Program-made: the position numbers and the translations under genes
NCBI GenBank assembly: GCA_021904315.1
Contig: CM038922.1
Coordinates: forward strand, 4,067,347-4,131,346
Source of the DNA: Sphagnum magellanicum
Lineage: Eukaryota > Streptophyta > Sphagnopsida > Sphagnales > Sphagnaceae
Direction of reading: 5' to 3'
Length of the DNA: 64,000 bases
The notes under the pieces: model-generated
Databases searched by the model: none
The model's input: only the letters and a program-made list of their open reading frames with translations
What the model was told of the DNA's origin: nothing
Shown here: piece by piece, positions 1 through 12,149 of the stretch
Position numbering within the stretch: position 1 is the first letter of the stretch
Layout of the letters: each line of letters starts with the position of its first letter

Positions 1-662
1 ATTGATTCTGGGGTAAGGGTCTCCTGTTTTGTCTTCAAAATCAGGAAAGAAGAAGAAGATGATGATGATGATGATGAGAGCAATTTGAGAGAAATTTGAG
101 AGCAATTGATGAGCATCATGATGTAAGTTAGGAAGTCTAGTGATTGATCCTCTCACTTTGCAGTTGATGAAGGAAAGGCAGAGGAGATTTGGCCCAGTTT
201 TATGTTTTTGTAGCCAGCCAGCCTTGAACAAAAAAAATTCCTGTGGTGCATCTATCTGTTTGTGGCCTGCAGGAGGAGGAGGAGCCTGTGCTTTGTCTTG
301 TTTGTGTAAAATTTGCAAAAAATTGAGGTTTTAAGGAACCAAGGTGGTGGTTGTTGTTGTTGTTGATCTTCTTGTGAGAAAAAACTAATTGATGAAAATC
401 CAGTAACTGCTGCAGAATCAAGAACCTCTGTGGCTTCTTGGCGTCTGTCTGTCTGTCTGTCTTTCTTTCTTGGGCAAAATTGGGGATCGTCTTTCCCAGA
501 GGAGGAGGAGGAGGAACAACAATACCTGAGAAGTTGTAACTGATATCACGAGAATCATTTAGAGGAGACTTGGTCGGGTCTCTCGCACGTTCAGGAGACA
601 AGTTCGAGGAGGAAGAAACATAAGTTCAGTTTTGCAAGAAGAAGAAGAAGAAGAAGAAGAAG
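1..662 (+). promoter_or_regulatory. Upstream/leader region of the RING gene
   Basis: This non-coding stretch precedes the RING-finger ATG at 663. It is rich in simple purine repeats on the + strand: GAA/GAT triplets near 47-78, GAG triplets near 499-515, a CTGT/CTTT run near 444-470 and a GAA run at about 640-661 that ends at the start codon. No clear TATA box or splice pair could be fixed. A short ORF at 140-334 has no recognisable domain. The region is probably 5' UTR plus promoter, and the transcription start is unknown. Confidence 0.4.
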
Positions 663-1313
663 ATGGGTAAGTCTGATGATGATGATTCAGATGCTTGGGA
701 TGCTGCGAATTCTGTAGCGAGTAAGAGGGGCGACATGGTGGAGGAGGAGGAGGAGGACACATCCTTCTTTGACTGCAACATTTGCTTCCGCATGGCAACG
801 GATCCCATTGTGACAACATGCGGCCATCTCTTCTGTTGGCCTTGCATTTACCAATGGCAACAGCAGCAGAAGCAGCAGCAGCGGTCGACGACGGATCCAG
901 TCTCATCATCAACAGCAGTTACATGTCCAGTTTGCAGCGGATCCATTGACGGGCAATACGAGATTGTTCCAATCTATGGTAGAGGGAAGGCTACTACAAG
1001 CTTCTTGCTTGAAGAAGAAGAAGAAGAAGAAGAAGCTGCTTCTTCCTCTGAGGCCCATGATAATGTTGCAACAAAATCAAGTTTGCTAACAAGAAGAAGA
1101 AGAAAAAGCAGTAGTTATGGTGCTTCTTCTTCAGAGATGATGAAGAAAATTCCTCCTCGCCCACATGCCTACTACAGCTCTCAAGCTTCTGGCCCTGGAA
1201 GAAATGGACTATGGACTTATGTGGCTTATCTGAAAGACAGCTTTGCTCCACTCTTATTACTACTGCAAACCATAGGTTTTGTAATCTCTTATGAGCTTTC
1301 TGACCCTGCGTGA
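663..1313 (+). CDS. RMA-type RING-finger E3 ubiquitin ligase, tail-anchored
   Basis: A single-exon 216-residue protein. An acidic N-terminus (DDDD, then five Glu) leads into a C3HC4 RING with Cys38, Cys41, Cys53, His55, Cys58, Cys61, Cys88 and Cys91 (CNIC, CGHLFC, CPVC). The Cys61-Cys88 spacer is unusually long because it holds a Gln-rich insert (residues 66-73). After it come a second run of eight Glu, an Arg/Ser-rich segment and a C-terminal hydrophobic stretch (about residues 195-211, FAPLLLLLQTIGFVISY) that ends close to the stop. This layout, RING near the N-terminus and one C-terminal anchor, is that of plant RMA (RING membrane-anchor) ligases, which work with E2 enzymes at the ER membrane in protein quality control. 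The ATG at 663 starts the only frame that contains the RING. The Glu and Gln tracts are coded by GAA/GAG and CAG repeats continuous with the repeat-rich leader, so their length may vary between individuals. The RING assignment is firm; the RMA subfamily is inferred from the anchor. Confidence 0.85.
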   Translation: MGKSDDDDSDAWDAANSVASKRGDMVEEEEEDTSFFDCNICFRMATDPIVTTCGHLFCWPCIYQWQQQQKQQQRSTTDPVSSSTAVTCPVCSGSIDGQYEIVPIYGRGKATTSFLLEEEEEEEEAASSSEAHDNVATKSSLLTRRRRKSSSYGASSSEMMKKIPPRPHAYYSSQASGPGRNGLWTYVAYLKDSFAPLLLLLQTIGFVISYELSDPA

Positions 1314-3336
1314 TCATCATCTCAAACCCCCACCCAACAAAGGGATCTATACCAAGGCTGATGTCAATCTCTCTGCAACACATTCCCAACAAAGACATGA
1401 ATTCACAAGCTTCCACCACTTACCAACTTCAAGCTGGCAGGGTACTTCTTGCTTCATTCTTTGATCCATCAACCTACATGCTAAATTATGCTTCAATGCT
1501 CATCATCATCATCATCAACAGCTTCTCCTGCATTCTTTGATGCCAGAAATTGTTCTACAATTCCTGGTAGTCTCTGACTTCTTTGCTTTGTGTTTTGAGA
1601 CACAAACACATGACAATATCCTGTACATTTTTTCATGTTTTTTGTTTATAATGCATAGATTGAACCCTGATTCTTCTTCCCTCTTGGACATCATCACATG
1701 TGTTTGTTTCTCTTGCTCCAACAAGGCCATATATAAACCTGGGATTGACATCTGCAAATTATTCTGCCTTCCATCTTCCCAAGACTCCAGCCTTTGGAAT
1801 GTAAAATTCCAGACTTTGTAGCAGCAGATTCAAATTCTTATTAGCACAGATTGTGATCATGTTTGTTTTTAGACACCCATAATATTCATGAACCCAAGCT
1901 TGCCATCTTTTCTCTTCTTGAAGCCAGATCAATCCAAGTGCTTATGTTCCTGAAACCTGATTGTGCTCATGAATGTTCCTGTTCAGCCTGATTGTGCTTC
2001 TTGATCACAACTCTGCAACAATTTTCATTATGATAATCTCATTGCACTGGTAAAAGACACCAACTGTAAAAGAAAATCTTCTTCAGTAGAGTATGGAGTT
2101 TTGATGTAGATTGCAGTCCAGAGACATTCCAATGGTCAGCTCTTCTTCTGTTGAGCTACCGTCATTTATGTCAAGACATTTTTGGTGCATTGGATGAGTA
2201 GAGTGCTGAAAAACATTGATCATGTCCTACTTTTTGGATGCGGGAGTTGTTGAATCATTTGCTAACTACAAGCTCTAACCTCTGAGGTGGCAGTGATTTT
2301 TTATTGTGATGGGTACACTAGTGTCTTTGGAATCTTCAATAGTGAAGCGCTCTCTGCCTTCTGCATGAGATGGTTTGAAGTTGAGATACTCAATCACATT
2401 CAATGAAATGATAACAAATCCATGATGAGATACATAGGAGCAGCAGCAGCAGATTTGTGCAACTTGTGGATAACCATCAGGTGCTTCTGATTACTCAAGA
2501 ACAATTTCTTTCTTTTATGTCCAGTTTTCACACGAACAACTTCTTTGCCATGTTTGCCATCAACAATGGTCTTCTCAGGTTATCAAAGTAGAACTTATAC
2601 TCTTCCATTGAATGAAGCAAACCAAAAATCTCCTTGCATAAAATCTCCACCTCCAGGATCTTCAAATGAAAATTGCCCTGTTTCGCTCAGATATGTGATC
2701 AATCTATTGTCATCAAACAATTTGAAACCTTTCTTCCAATTTTGCCAGGATTGCTGATCCTGGTGTTTACAAAGATCAGAGAAGAACATCTTTGCAATGC
2801 ATTGGTGAATCAGTGCAATCAAACTACTGATCTTATATCACTTCATGACAAGCCCATCTCAATAATAGTTTGGCACATGGCACTTCAACATATATGATCT
2901 GATCTCACTTGGTCATGGATATTTTGCATGATCAAACCCAACACACCAGGCTCTTGGTCTACATATGGTTTTCACAACAGAAAGCAGGTCCAATTTTGAG
3001 CCTCTCAGGATCACTGTTTTCTTTGCTGTGCTTAGTGTCTAAGAAGCCCCATGAGCAAAATAAAAACAGTCAAGGTTCTCCCACCTCTGTGAAGAAATAG
3101 AAGCACCTTGTAAAGGTAATCAACACCTGGCTTTAGAAACCCAACAAGATTCCTTAAGCTACTAACCTACCTGTAAAATCTTCAAGAGTGACCCAAAATC
3201 ACAACTGTAACCCAAACTTGACATTGAAGGGTTCTGCAATTTGCATAGATGACTATACCATAAGCACTCTCTGCCCAAATACTCAAAATTTTCCACTTGA
3301 ATTTGCACAAATTGCACAAATTGGAGACATCCTACG
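1314..3336. other. Intergenic region between convergent genes
   Basis: This should hold the 3' UTRs of the RING gene (+) and the Tim17-family gene (-). Several ORFs of 60-95 codons occur on both strands, but none has a recognisable domain or conserved composition. A CAGCAG triplet run lies near 2441-2451. No other feature is supportable. Confidence 0.5.
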
Positions 3337-5323
3337 CTATGGTCTTTGATTTTTTGAAGTGAATTCTCCACTATGTAAACTCTGTATAATCTCCTGTTGT
3401 CTTTGCTGTTTATCTAGTGCCCTCCTTGCAGCCTCTTCCTCATCAAACATTTTGATAGGAAGCCAATCATACCATTTGGATTTTTTCTGTTCAGATTCAT
3501 TTGACCCTTGTGGGTGCTCTCCTTGCAGCAGAGAAGCAGGATCTCCAGGAACTGTCTCATGGGAATGAGCAGCAAGAAAGTGTCGGAGCCTATATTCCTG
3601 AAATTCAGTAGCTGCCAGCTGTACTGCAATGCCAATGCCTGCAAATTGAAGTGCTATTGGCAACGCTTTTTTCTGTCCGCCTGATCCATCAAATCCATCC
3701 AAAATCACAATTGGTGATCACTCCATGCGTTCACATATCTTCACATTAAGATGGCCTATTACAAGAGGAAACAGCAGTATAATGGAGAAGAGAGCTTGCA
3801 TTCAATTTGACTTGGGTTATATCATAAAGTCACAAGCAGTAAAAGGCACTGTGTATGAACTCACCAAGGAATCACTCTTTTGATGGGTTATAAGCAGAGG
3901 AGAGAGGAAATGAAACACAATAAATATTGTCAATTTGAATTGAAACTCAAAAGACATATGTTAAAAGAGAAATCATGTGATGGAAACAGCAATAGGATTA
4001 CTGAACTGTACATAAGACATTTCTTGCTGGTTCCTTCCCACACCTTGTAAGTACCCCAGAACACTGCCACTGGCTAGTCCTCCAAGCATGCCATTGATCC
4101 AATCGTCAGAATCTGCAGCTCGCAGCTCTCTTACAAGCTCCCGAGCCCCTGAACACATCCAATGCAGAAATCATATATGAATGTAATTACACACAAAAGG
4201 TTCCATGTCATAAATTTTCAATGGGCTTCCAGAGACTCAATGGATTGTGGAAATGACAAGAGAGTTACACATCTAAGCTGCTGCAACATAACACCCTTGG
4301 AACTGTTACTACTACTACTTTTGGGCACAAGGTGTAAGATTCAGGGATAGACATAAGCAAGATGCATGCCATGCATAACAGAGGCGAACATCAAGAATCT
4401 CTCACAAGATGGAATCCACTTTTGCAGACCACATGCTAAAAAAAACAAGGAAAGATTTTTCTATTGTTGTTCAATTCCTTTTGCAGCCATGAAGATGGTT
4501 GACTGGATTGAATCAGTGCATGTATTGAGTCGGTGCAGGGGAAGAATACTACACAAAAGAGACATACCACAGAAGCAGCAGGCAGCAAGAGCAAAATTAG
4601 CGCCTAGTGTTGCTGCAAAGCGAACAGTAGGTTGTCCACGCACAGTTCCAATCAAAAGCCCTGATCCTGCACCTAGAGCACCTGCACACAGCCATCTCAC
4701 ATGCCATTCCTTCAGAATTGAGTTCTACCATTTTTGCTGCATATAATAACCCCAAAAATCAGGCAACTAGGACTGCACTTCTCATACCAAAACATTGGAC
4801 AAGAAGTGACTGTAAGCATTGAGACATGATTCTTATGCCAATATATTGCTTGAATCCTGCTGTCTTTATGGCAAAACAAAGATGCCACAAAAATACAGCA
4901 TCCGGACACCAGAAGCACATGGATTCGTGCCCAGAAACATAGAAGCAAAAAAAAGAAAGAAATACGTTGCTTGATTCCTGCTACCTTTACAGCAAAACAA
5001 AGATACCACAAATATAGAGCATCCACATGCCGAAAACACATAGATCTGTGTCCAGAGACATAGAGGCAAAGGCAAAAGGGGGCAAAAACAAAAACAAAAA
5101 CAAAAAAAGAGGGCATTGTCGAAGTACAAATGAGATTGTCAACGTACGCAGTTCAAACAGCACATAGAGTCAAGACAGAACCTGCAACAAGAGTTGTGGA
5201 AACGATCCGGGAAGCCCAGCCTTCACTGCCACGGTAGTTAAGTGGACGCCGTCCCGGAGTGAGCAAGACTTGTCTCCTGCTCCACTTGCTGTCACCATCA
5301 CTCTCATCATTCTCTGCTGCCAT
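3337..5323 (-). CDS. Tim17/Tim22/Tim23 (PRAT)-family membrane protein, 4 exons
   Basis: On the minus strand the exons join as 5323-5182, 4681-4568, 4148-4044 and 3680-3337. This gives 705 nt, or 234 residues plus TAG. All three introns are GT-AG and split codons after the first base (GCA G|GT, TGT G|GG, CAA G|GC), which fixes the frame. The start ATG at 5323-5321 directly follows an in-frame TGA. A longer ORF over exon 1 (5466-5170) is in a different frame and does not join exon 2. The protein has a polar N-terminus, then a Gly/Ala-rich hydrophobic region typical of the family: GSEGWASRIV, then GALGAGSGLLIGTVRGQ, then DSDDWINGMLGGLASGSVLG, then PIALQFAGIGIAVQL. These are probably four membrane segments. 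A charged C-terminal tail (about residues 148-234) contains KWYDWLPIKMFDEEEAARRA. Family members carry proteins or solutes across mitochondrial or plastid membranes. The subfamily is not resolved: the PRAT Asp is not in the strict consensus place, so a classical Tim17 or Tim23 is unlikely. Confidence 0.78.
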
Positions 5324-5581
5324 TCACGACTCTCCGTCTTCCTCTTCCTTCTTATCGTTGTTGCTAGCAACTTCCAGATCAAACAGACTAGGGTTTCTCT
5401 TGATTGCGCTTCAATGGTCGTCTCTCTTTCTATCTCTCTCTGTCTCTCTCTCTTTCTTTCTCGCAAACAATGTAGGCTATGTAGTGCAAGAGAGGAGCTA
5501 CATGTGAGAGAGAGAGTATGGTTTCTGTTCCTTGAACCCTAAAAAGCCCTAAAAGTCTCACGAGGAGAAGCACTGGCTCTT
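5324..5581 (-). promoter_or_regulatory. 5' leader/promoter of the Tim17-family gene with telo-box-like motifs
   Basis: Just upstream of the start codon, read on the minus strand, is GAAACCCTAG (near 5398-5389). Two further CCCTAA/CCTAAA motifs lie on the plus strand at about 5536-5553. Telo-box motifs (AAACCCTAA) are known near the transcription starts of plant housekeeping genes. A CT/AG microsatellite (about 5419-5462) lies in the same leader. The link to promoter function is inferred. Confidence 0.4.
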
Positions 5582-6490
5582 TAATCAATTTTGTCTTTTC
5601 AAAAGATAAAATTTTGTAAAATATTCACTCGATGTCATTTTGTTTCATTAATATTTTTTTTTACATTCTTGATTTGCTAGGCAAAATGTCAATGAAAGTT
5701 TGTTTTATTAAAGAAGTTCACAATAAAATATAATAGACAAAAAAAAAAAAAAACAAACAAAACATTGCAAAGGTGTAACACAAACAACAAGATACAAACA
5801 AATAAAAACATTGCAAAAGTGTAACACAAACAACAAGATACAAACAACAAAAACATTTAAAGGGTGCAAAACGAATAACAAGATACAAACATACAAAAGA
5901 AAAAAACGACGCAAATGAAATTTGATCTATGATGAATTATAATCCAAAATGATTCTAGAATTATCACAATGACCATCATCAAAATCCCATCCTACATAAA
6001 CCAATTCTAATGAAACATCGTCACTAGAATTATTGCCACAAGTTAATGGACACACATGTGTAAATGTTGGGTGCGCTCATCCAATTGATGGGTTATTTTG
6101 AAGTCTACCCATATCTATTTGTTGGGTTTCTTCTCAAAATATGAATGTTGGGTAACTAATTTAATCATCCTTCTATATCATTTTATTTGTGCTCCACGTT
6201 GCTTCGCACTACTAGTGACAATGATTGAATTATTTTTTGTGGACATAATAATTTTGTTGTAATTAATTTTTTCTTTTCAAAAAAATATTTTTTATAAATT
6301 TCACTATATGTCATTTTGTTTCATTAATATTTTTGTTCATTCTTTGTGAACAAAAGTTTGATTAATTAAAAATGAAATTTGATCTATGATGAATTATAAT
6401 CCAAAATGATTTTAGAATTGTCATAGTGACGATCACCAAAATCCCATCCTCTATAAACTAGTTCCAATGAAACATTGTCATTAAAAAGTT
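5582..6490. repeat. Duplicated AT-rich block; copy 1 carries a minisatellite
   Basis: Two segments occur twice in the same order and orientation. One contains TGTCATTTTGTTTCATTAAT (at 5633 and 6309). The other contains AAATGAAATTTGATCTATGA (at 5913 and 6370) and continues for about 110 bases of high similarity. The distance between the two segments is about 219 bases longer in the first copy. That extra DNA holds a poly-A run and a roughly 45-bp minisatellite (5759-5900). It is an old local duplication with a later insertion or deletion. Confidence 0.75.
5759..5900. repeat. ~45-bp minisatellite, three copies
   Basis: The core AACAAGATACAAACA recurs with flanking ACATT..AAAGGTGTAACACAAAC about every 44-46 bases, starting near 5759, 5805 and 5850. 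The third copy is more diverged. The period is close to 15 codons, so the minus strand shows a repetitive short ORF that is not a gene. Confidence 0.75.
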
Positions 6491-8390
6491 TTTTTGAGTT
6501 GTCACATGCCTTTTTGTATGAGAAGGTTTCATGTCACTATGAAATGTCTATTATTTTAAGGTAATAATAAATTTTACCAAACATGTATGGGGCAAACACA
6601 TCCTTGGGCAATACAATTATGAGAGCTTGCTTGTATGATCCAATACTTTGGCACCTTTTTTTTAGTTTTTCTTTTTTTTAAAAATATTTTTTATAGTCTT
6701 TTTTGTCATCGAATTTAATTGCAAGCCTTTTTATTTATAGTGGGTTATCAAACATAATTGAATGTAGGATGCTCCAAAAAAATTCATTGGTTTTGGAATT
6801 TTTAGGTTGTTCAGGAATATGCTAAAAGTTGAAAAAAATTAATTTCTACCCAAAACAATTGGTCACTTTAGAAAAATCCTAATGCTTAAATTTTTTTGGC
6901 ATTTTGAGATTTTTTTTTTGAATTATAATTTCTGGGACCTCATAAAGGTTGAAGAAATTTTTCATTTTTGCCCAAACATTTTGGGCACTTTGGAAATATC
7001 GTGAAACTAAAAACTTTTCAAGTAGTTTAGTAATTTGCCTAAAACTTTTGGCCAAAATATAAGAGTTGAAAAAAAATTTGCCCACCATTCCAAGTGCTCT
7101 ATCTCATGTGAAAAGAGAATATGTTAGCAAAAACAATAGTAGAAGCTCTTGTGAACATGAAGGGGATTAAGTTTGAAACCAAGGGGTCAAACTAACCTCC
7201 TCATTCCACTTTAATCCCAAATCTAGAAAAAATGAAAAAAATTATTGCTAACGTTAAGATATCCCAACACATTTATGCCATTCTTAACCTTAATGGCATG
7301 TCATTTGCCAAGTCAATTTTTATTCCTTGTATGTGAAAGGGATAGCTTTAGGGTTAGATTATTTATTTAGTTTATCCTACATTAGGAAAAACTCCACATT
7401 GGTGTAGAATCAATTTGGGCATAAACTTTGGCTTTAACTTGACCCAATGTATAATCAACATTTTGAGTATTATGTGTACATATGGTGGATGGCCATGTTT
7501 CACACAAATGCATGCATCTAGATGAGACATTATAATATAATAAAAGAAGTTTTTAACTTGAAATTTGAACTAATGTTGGGCATATATTGAAAAAATTCAA
7601 ATATTAAATTCAAATATCACTTTTAATATTTATTGAATATCACAAATTGTGATATGTGAAATGATATCCTAAGCATTGGATTTCATAACTTTGACATCTA
7701 GTGATGCAATATACAAAATTCAATCCGGATATCACATAAATGATATATGAACCAAATATTAACACCTTGCCTAGATGTAGATATCAAGTCAAATGAATTT
7801 TTAAAAAATCCAAAAAATTAATTAAAAGTTAGATTAGGAAACAAAAAACTAAGGGTTTGAAGTGGCCTCACATTTGAATTTGAGGTAATTGCTTCAAACT
7901 CTATGAGCAATATTATTGCAACTTTGTAAAAGGGCATAAGCTCACACTTGGGCTTCATTTATCTTTTTTTAAACTTGTTTTCATTTTGTGTTCTTTTTTC
8001 CATTTATGTCGTATTGTTATTTTTTGTTTTTGCTCTATTGTTGTTTTACCTTTGTGTTCTTTTTGGTTTTGCACCATTTTTTTTTAATGTTTGTGTCATG
8101 GTTTCCCACCTTTAACTATTATTTCTTACTTTCACATTACTATAACTTATCTTTTCACTATTTTTTTGGCTTTCATGTTATTTTCCTTTGACTTGTTATT
8201 TCTTGCCTTCACATTTTTTATTTTTTATTTCATTAGTATTTACCTTCAATTTTTTATTTATTTTGCTTTCTATTTCTATTTCTTATCTTTGTACAATTCT
8301 TGTTACAAGCACAAAAATTATCAAGACAAACAACAAAAGGATAAATTTCAATTTAAATCCAAAATATGAAATAAAAGAACTAAGACAAGC
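6491..8390. other. AT-rich intergenic DNA
   Basis: Nothing coding is recognisable. The stretch is A/T-rich with poly-T segments. Strongly T-rich DNA at 7960-8300 produces hydrophobic Phe/Leu/Tyr-rich ORFs by composition alone. Confidence 0.5.
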
Positions 8391-10525
8391 TTGACCAGTT
8401 CCACTCACTCACACGAGCCTGCACACAACCCACACAAAATGGTTAGTGCATAGTTGGAGCACCTTTGGTGCTAAGACGAACCACGGGCAACATAAACACA
8501 CAAGACTCACCATGGCTTGAACTTGGGGGAAGCCACCACCTTCCTGCTTATAGTATACTCTGTGGCTAGCCATGGAGCCTACATCCAAATGGCTTTTATC
8601 TCCCAGGACTCCCAAAATCGCGCAAAATGGGATTCCCACGACTTTGGAGCCCCATAACTTTGCGAGCAAACTTTGGATCGCAATGCAGTCTGAAGCAAAG
8701 TTGTAGCTCTTGTCAAGAGCTTTCCAACAATATGTCGCATGCCTTCTGCAGCCAAGTAAATCGGGTCGATTCTCAACTTTTTATGGTCGAGAGTCGAACT
8801 AACAGTTTGATTCCCTGCCCTTCTTTTGGCCATAACTTGTGTTTCAAATGTTCAAATGAACAATGCAAGCCCATTTTAACATCTACATTTCAACAGTTTT
8901 CCAATGATATAAAGAACACCACAAGCCATTGAGTTTTGACCCCTGAAATTACTCTCTGAAGTTTTGGGAATCCACCGAGACTCCATCTACCAAAGTGGGA
9001 GTTGCCTTGGGAGTGTGAGGGTTCACTCTTTCATACTCCCTCACACTTTCTTACACTCCTGGGAATATGTGATGTGATTCCCGGGCTTTTTCTTGCCTTG
9101 ATTCCCAGGCTTCCTCTTGCCTTGACTCATGGGCTTCCTCTTGGCCCGCAACCTTGTAACCCCTTTGCTTTGGTCGTGAGCCCAAAACTAGGGTAACGAC
9201 ATAAGGTCAAGACTCCCGTGACTTTGGGGCCCCATAACTTTGTGTGGAGACCTTCGATTAAGATGAAGTTTTTAAAAAAATTGTAGATCTTGTCAAGAGC
9301 TTTCCAATGGTATGTGGCACTCTATCTACACGCAAGGAAATCAAGGTGATTCCCGACTTTAAGTGGTCGGGAGTCAAATTAGCAATTTGATTCCCAACCC
9401 TTCTTTTGGCCATAACTTGTGTTTTAGATGTCTAAATGGGTGATGCAAGCCCATTTTAGACATCTACGTCTCAACAACTTTCCAATGGCATAAAGAACTT
9501 TTCGAACCATTGGGTTTTGACCCTTGCAATTGCTCTATGAACATTCACAAATGGGAGTTGCCTTAGGAATGTGAAGGTTCATTCTTTCACATTCTCCTGC
9601 ACTCCCGGGAGTATAAGATGTGCCTCCCGAATCTCCCTCTTTTCTCGCCCTTTTGCAAGCCCTTGCTTTGGTCACAAGCCCAAGGCTAGGGTTGCAACAA
9701 AGTTGGGGCACGTTCCTTGGCTCGCAACATTTCGGAGGTAGAGGGGCGTGTCAGAGCTTCGAGATGGGACTAGGAAGATTGATAAGCAAGTCATTTACTC
9801 ACATGGACCTACACAAACCAAATAATAGGTTGGTTAATGCATAGCTGGAACACCTTTAGTGCACAGGCGAACCACGGGTAAACAAGTATTCACAAGATTC
9901 ACCACGACCCAAATTTGGGGGAAACAACCACCTTCCCCCTTATAGTATACTTTATGCCTAGCCACGAGATCAACACCCAAATGTCATTTTGTCCCAGGAC
10001 TCCCAAGTGAAAGTCCCGAAATTCCCAAAGTTGGGATCCACGCGACTTTGGGGCCCATAACTTTGTGTTCATACCTCCGATTAAGGTAAGGTTTAAAGCA
10101 AAGTTATAGTCCTCATCAAGAGCTTTTCAACGATATGTCGCACACCACCTGCATGCAAGGAAATTGATTTAATTTCTGACTTTTAGTGGTTGGGAGTCAA
10201 ATTGCCAATTTGATTCCCGACCCTTCTTTTGGCCATAACTTGTGTTTTAAGTGTCCAAATGGGTCATGCAAGCCCATTTTAAACATTTACATTTCAAAAT
10301 CTTTTCAATTATATAAGGAACTTTTTAATCTAATGAATTTAGCCCTTACAATCACCCTCTGAAGATTCGGGAATCCATTGGGACTCCAACTCCCAAAGTG
10401 GGAGTTCATTTGGGAATGTGGGGGTTCATTCCCTCACTGACTCCTGGGCTTCATTCTTGGCCCGCACCTTTGCAAGCCCTTATTTCGGTCGCAAGCCCAA
10501 GGCTAAAGTTGCAAATAGACTAAAG
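8391..10525. repeat. Diverged long repeat, three copies (possible TE remnant)
   Basis: A GC-richer block contains three diverged copies of one unit. Landmark 1 is GACTTTGG(A/G)GCCCCATAACTTTG (near 8640, 9213 and 10043; the last lacks one C). Landmark 2 is CTTCTTTTGGCCATAACTTG (near 8820, 9402 and 10223), followed by TGCAAGCCCATTTTA. Two of the units also share an upstream part containing GGTTAGTGCATAGTTGGAGC or its variant (near 8441 and 9830) and CTTATAGTATAC (8548 and 9939). Copies differ by many substitutions. No long ORF or transposase/RT motif was seen. It could be an array of a non-autonomous element or decayed LTR material. Confidence 0.7.
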
Positions 10526-12149
10526 GTAATGGAGGTCTTACTTCTATTTATACCCCTTCAAAACTGTTTCCATGGATGTTTCCAATGTGCCCATTAACTA
10601 AGGAAATTTTTTGAAAGGTTTATTAACTACAAATGAATTAAGAATTAATTAAAATTTAATTAAGAGTGAATTAAGAATTAATTGTGAGTTAACTGAAAGT
10701 GCACTATAAATGGATTAAAAATGAACTATCAATTAATTAAAAAATATTAAAAATTAAAATGATTGAAATGACTTTGGAGTTAACTAAAAATTATGGATAA
10801 ACATTCATATGAATGAATTCCATCCATCATGTGAAAGTGGTGTTCTTGACAACTCTTGCTTACATTTGTGCTAATCTTACTTGCTTTCACAACATGATTT
10901 TTTGTTTTTGCACTATAATTTTTTGTGTTCACTTTGTTGTTTTTTAAGTTCACATTACTTATGTTTCCTTTTGCAATATTAGTTTTTTGCCTTTGTGATG
11001 TTGTTTCTTGCCTTCATGTTACTATTAATTGCTTAATTTTTCACCATTATTTTTTACTTTCATATTGTTGTTTTTTATTTTTGACTACTATTTTTTGTTT
11101 TCACGTTGTTGTTACATGATATTAATCAAATACCTATTCTTTCATATTATTGTTGTGTCTCCCTTCACATTATATTTGTGCATTTCTTTCGTGTTATAAG
11201 AACTTGTATCTCCCCCCCCTCCCCCCCCCCCCCCCCCTCTATTGCATTTTGCATATTTGGAGTTTTTCTTGATGATAATTGATAACATTTTTTGGTGATG
11301 TCAATTTATTGTTTTCTTTGATTTTTTCTCATTTTTAATTTTTAAAAAAACTTATTGTCCTTTGATTTTATTTAATTCCATTTTCAAAAAAATTATGTTG
11401 GTTTTTGCAAGATAGTTATTTCATTTAAATAATTTCTTGCACATATATTTATTTTATAATGGAAAGTGAATTTGATCCTTGTTACTTGTAAATGTGTGCA
11501 TTAAATTTTCTTTGCATCAATACCAATAACACATTTCATATTTCACCTTTTTTTTAGACCAAAACCTTTGTTTATTTAAGACTTGGCCTTGTTAAACATT
11601 GTGTGAAAAATAAAAAGGTCTAATGAAAATGAAAATAAATTAATCCAAAATGAAAATTGTGAAATATTTTTAAATGAGATAAAATGTGAAGATGAAATAA
11701 TGAAATAGATCAAGAAAACCCAAATTTGTAAACTAAAAAAAGTAAAGTTTCAGAAATGATGAAAAATAAAAGAATAAAATTTTGGAACTATTATATTCCC
11801 AAAGGAAAAAATGGAGGTCACATAATATCATTGTTTCATATGTTGGTCATTTTTGTGCGTGAATGACAATGGAAAAGTGACACTTGATGCACCTCAAATC
11901 ATGCATTGTATGTTGTGTTATTCCAATCTTATGATTTATTTTAACCCAAGAATAAAATGAAAGAAAACTTAATAGCTTATTATAAAACAAATGGAACAAC
12001 CTATTTGAAAAAATATATTAATGTAGACCTTTCCAAATTTTATTTTTTTAAAAAATGAATTTTGCAATGAAAATAAATCTAAAAAAGTAGCATACTTTTA
12101 AAAACCAAATATTTTTGGTTCATCCATTTCTAAAAGCATGATGTGGAAT
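10526..12149. other. AT-rich intergenic DNA with poly-C tract
   Basis: No gene is seen. The stretch includes ATTAAG/TTAATT-rich sequence (about 10615-10760), T-rich DNA and a C homopolymer at 11212-11237 (8 C, one T, 17 C). Confidence 0.5.

Noticed and set aside
5170-5466. 98-codon ORF over the first Tim17-family exon
   Set aside because: It starts in an AG-repeat leader and its frame does not join exon 2; the frame starting at 5323 does.
7988-8394. Several Phe/Leu/Tyr-rich ORFs resembling membrane proteins
   Set aside because: They arise from T-rich DNA composition; there are no conserved residues.
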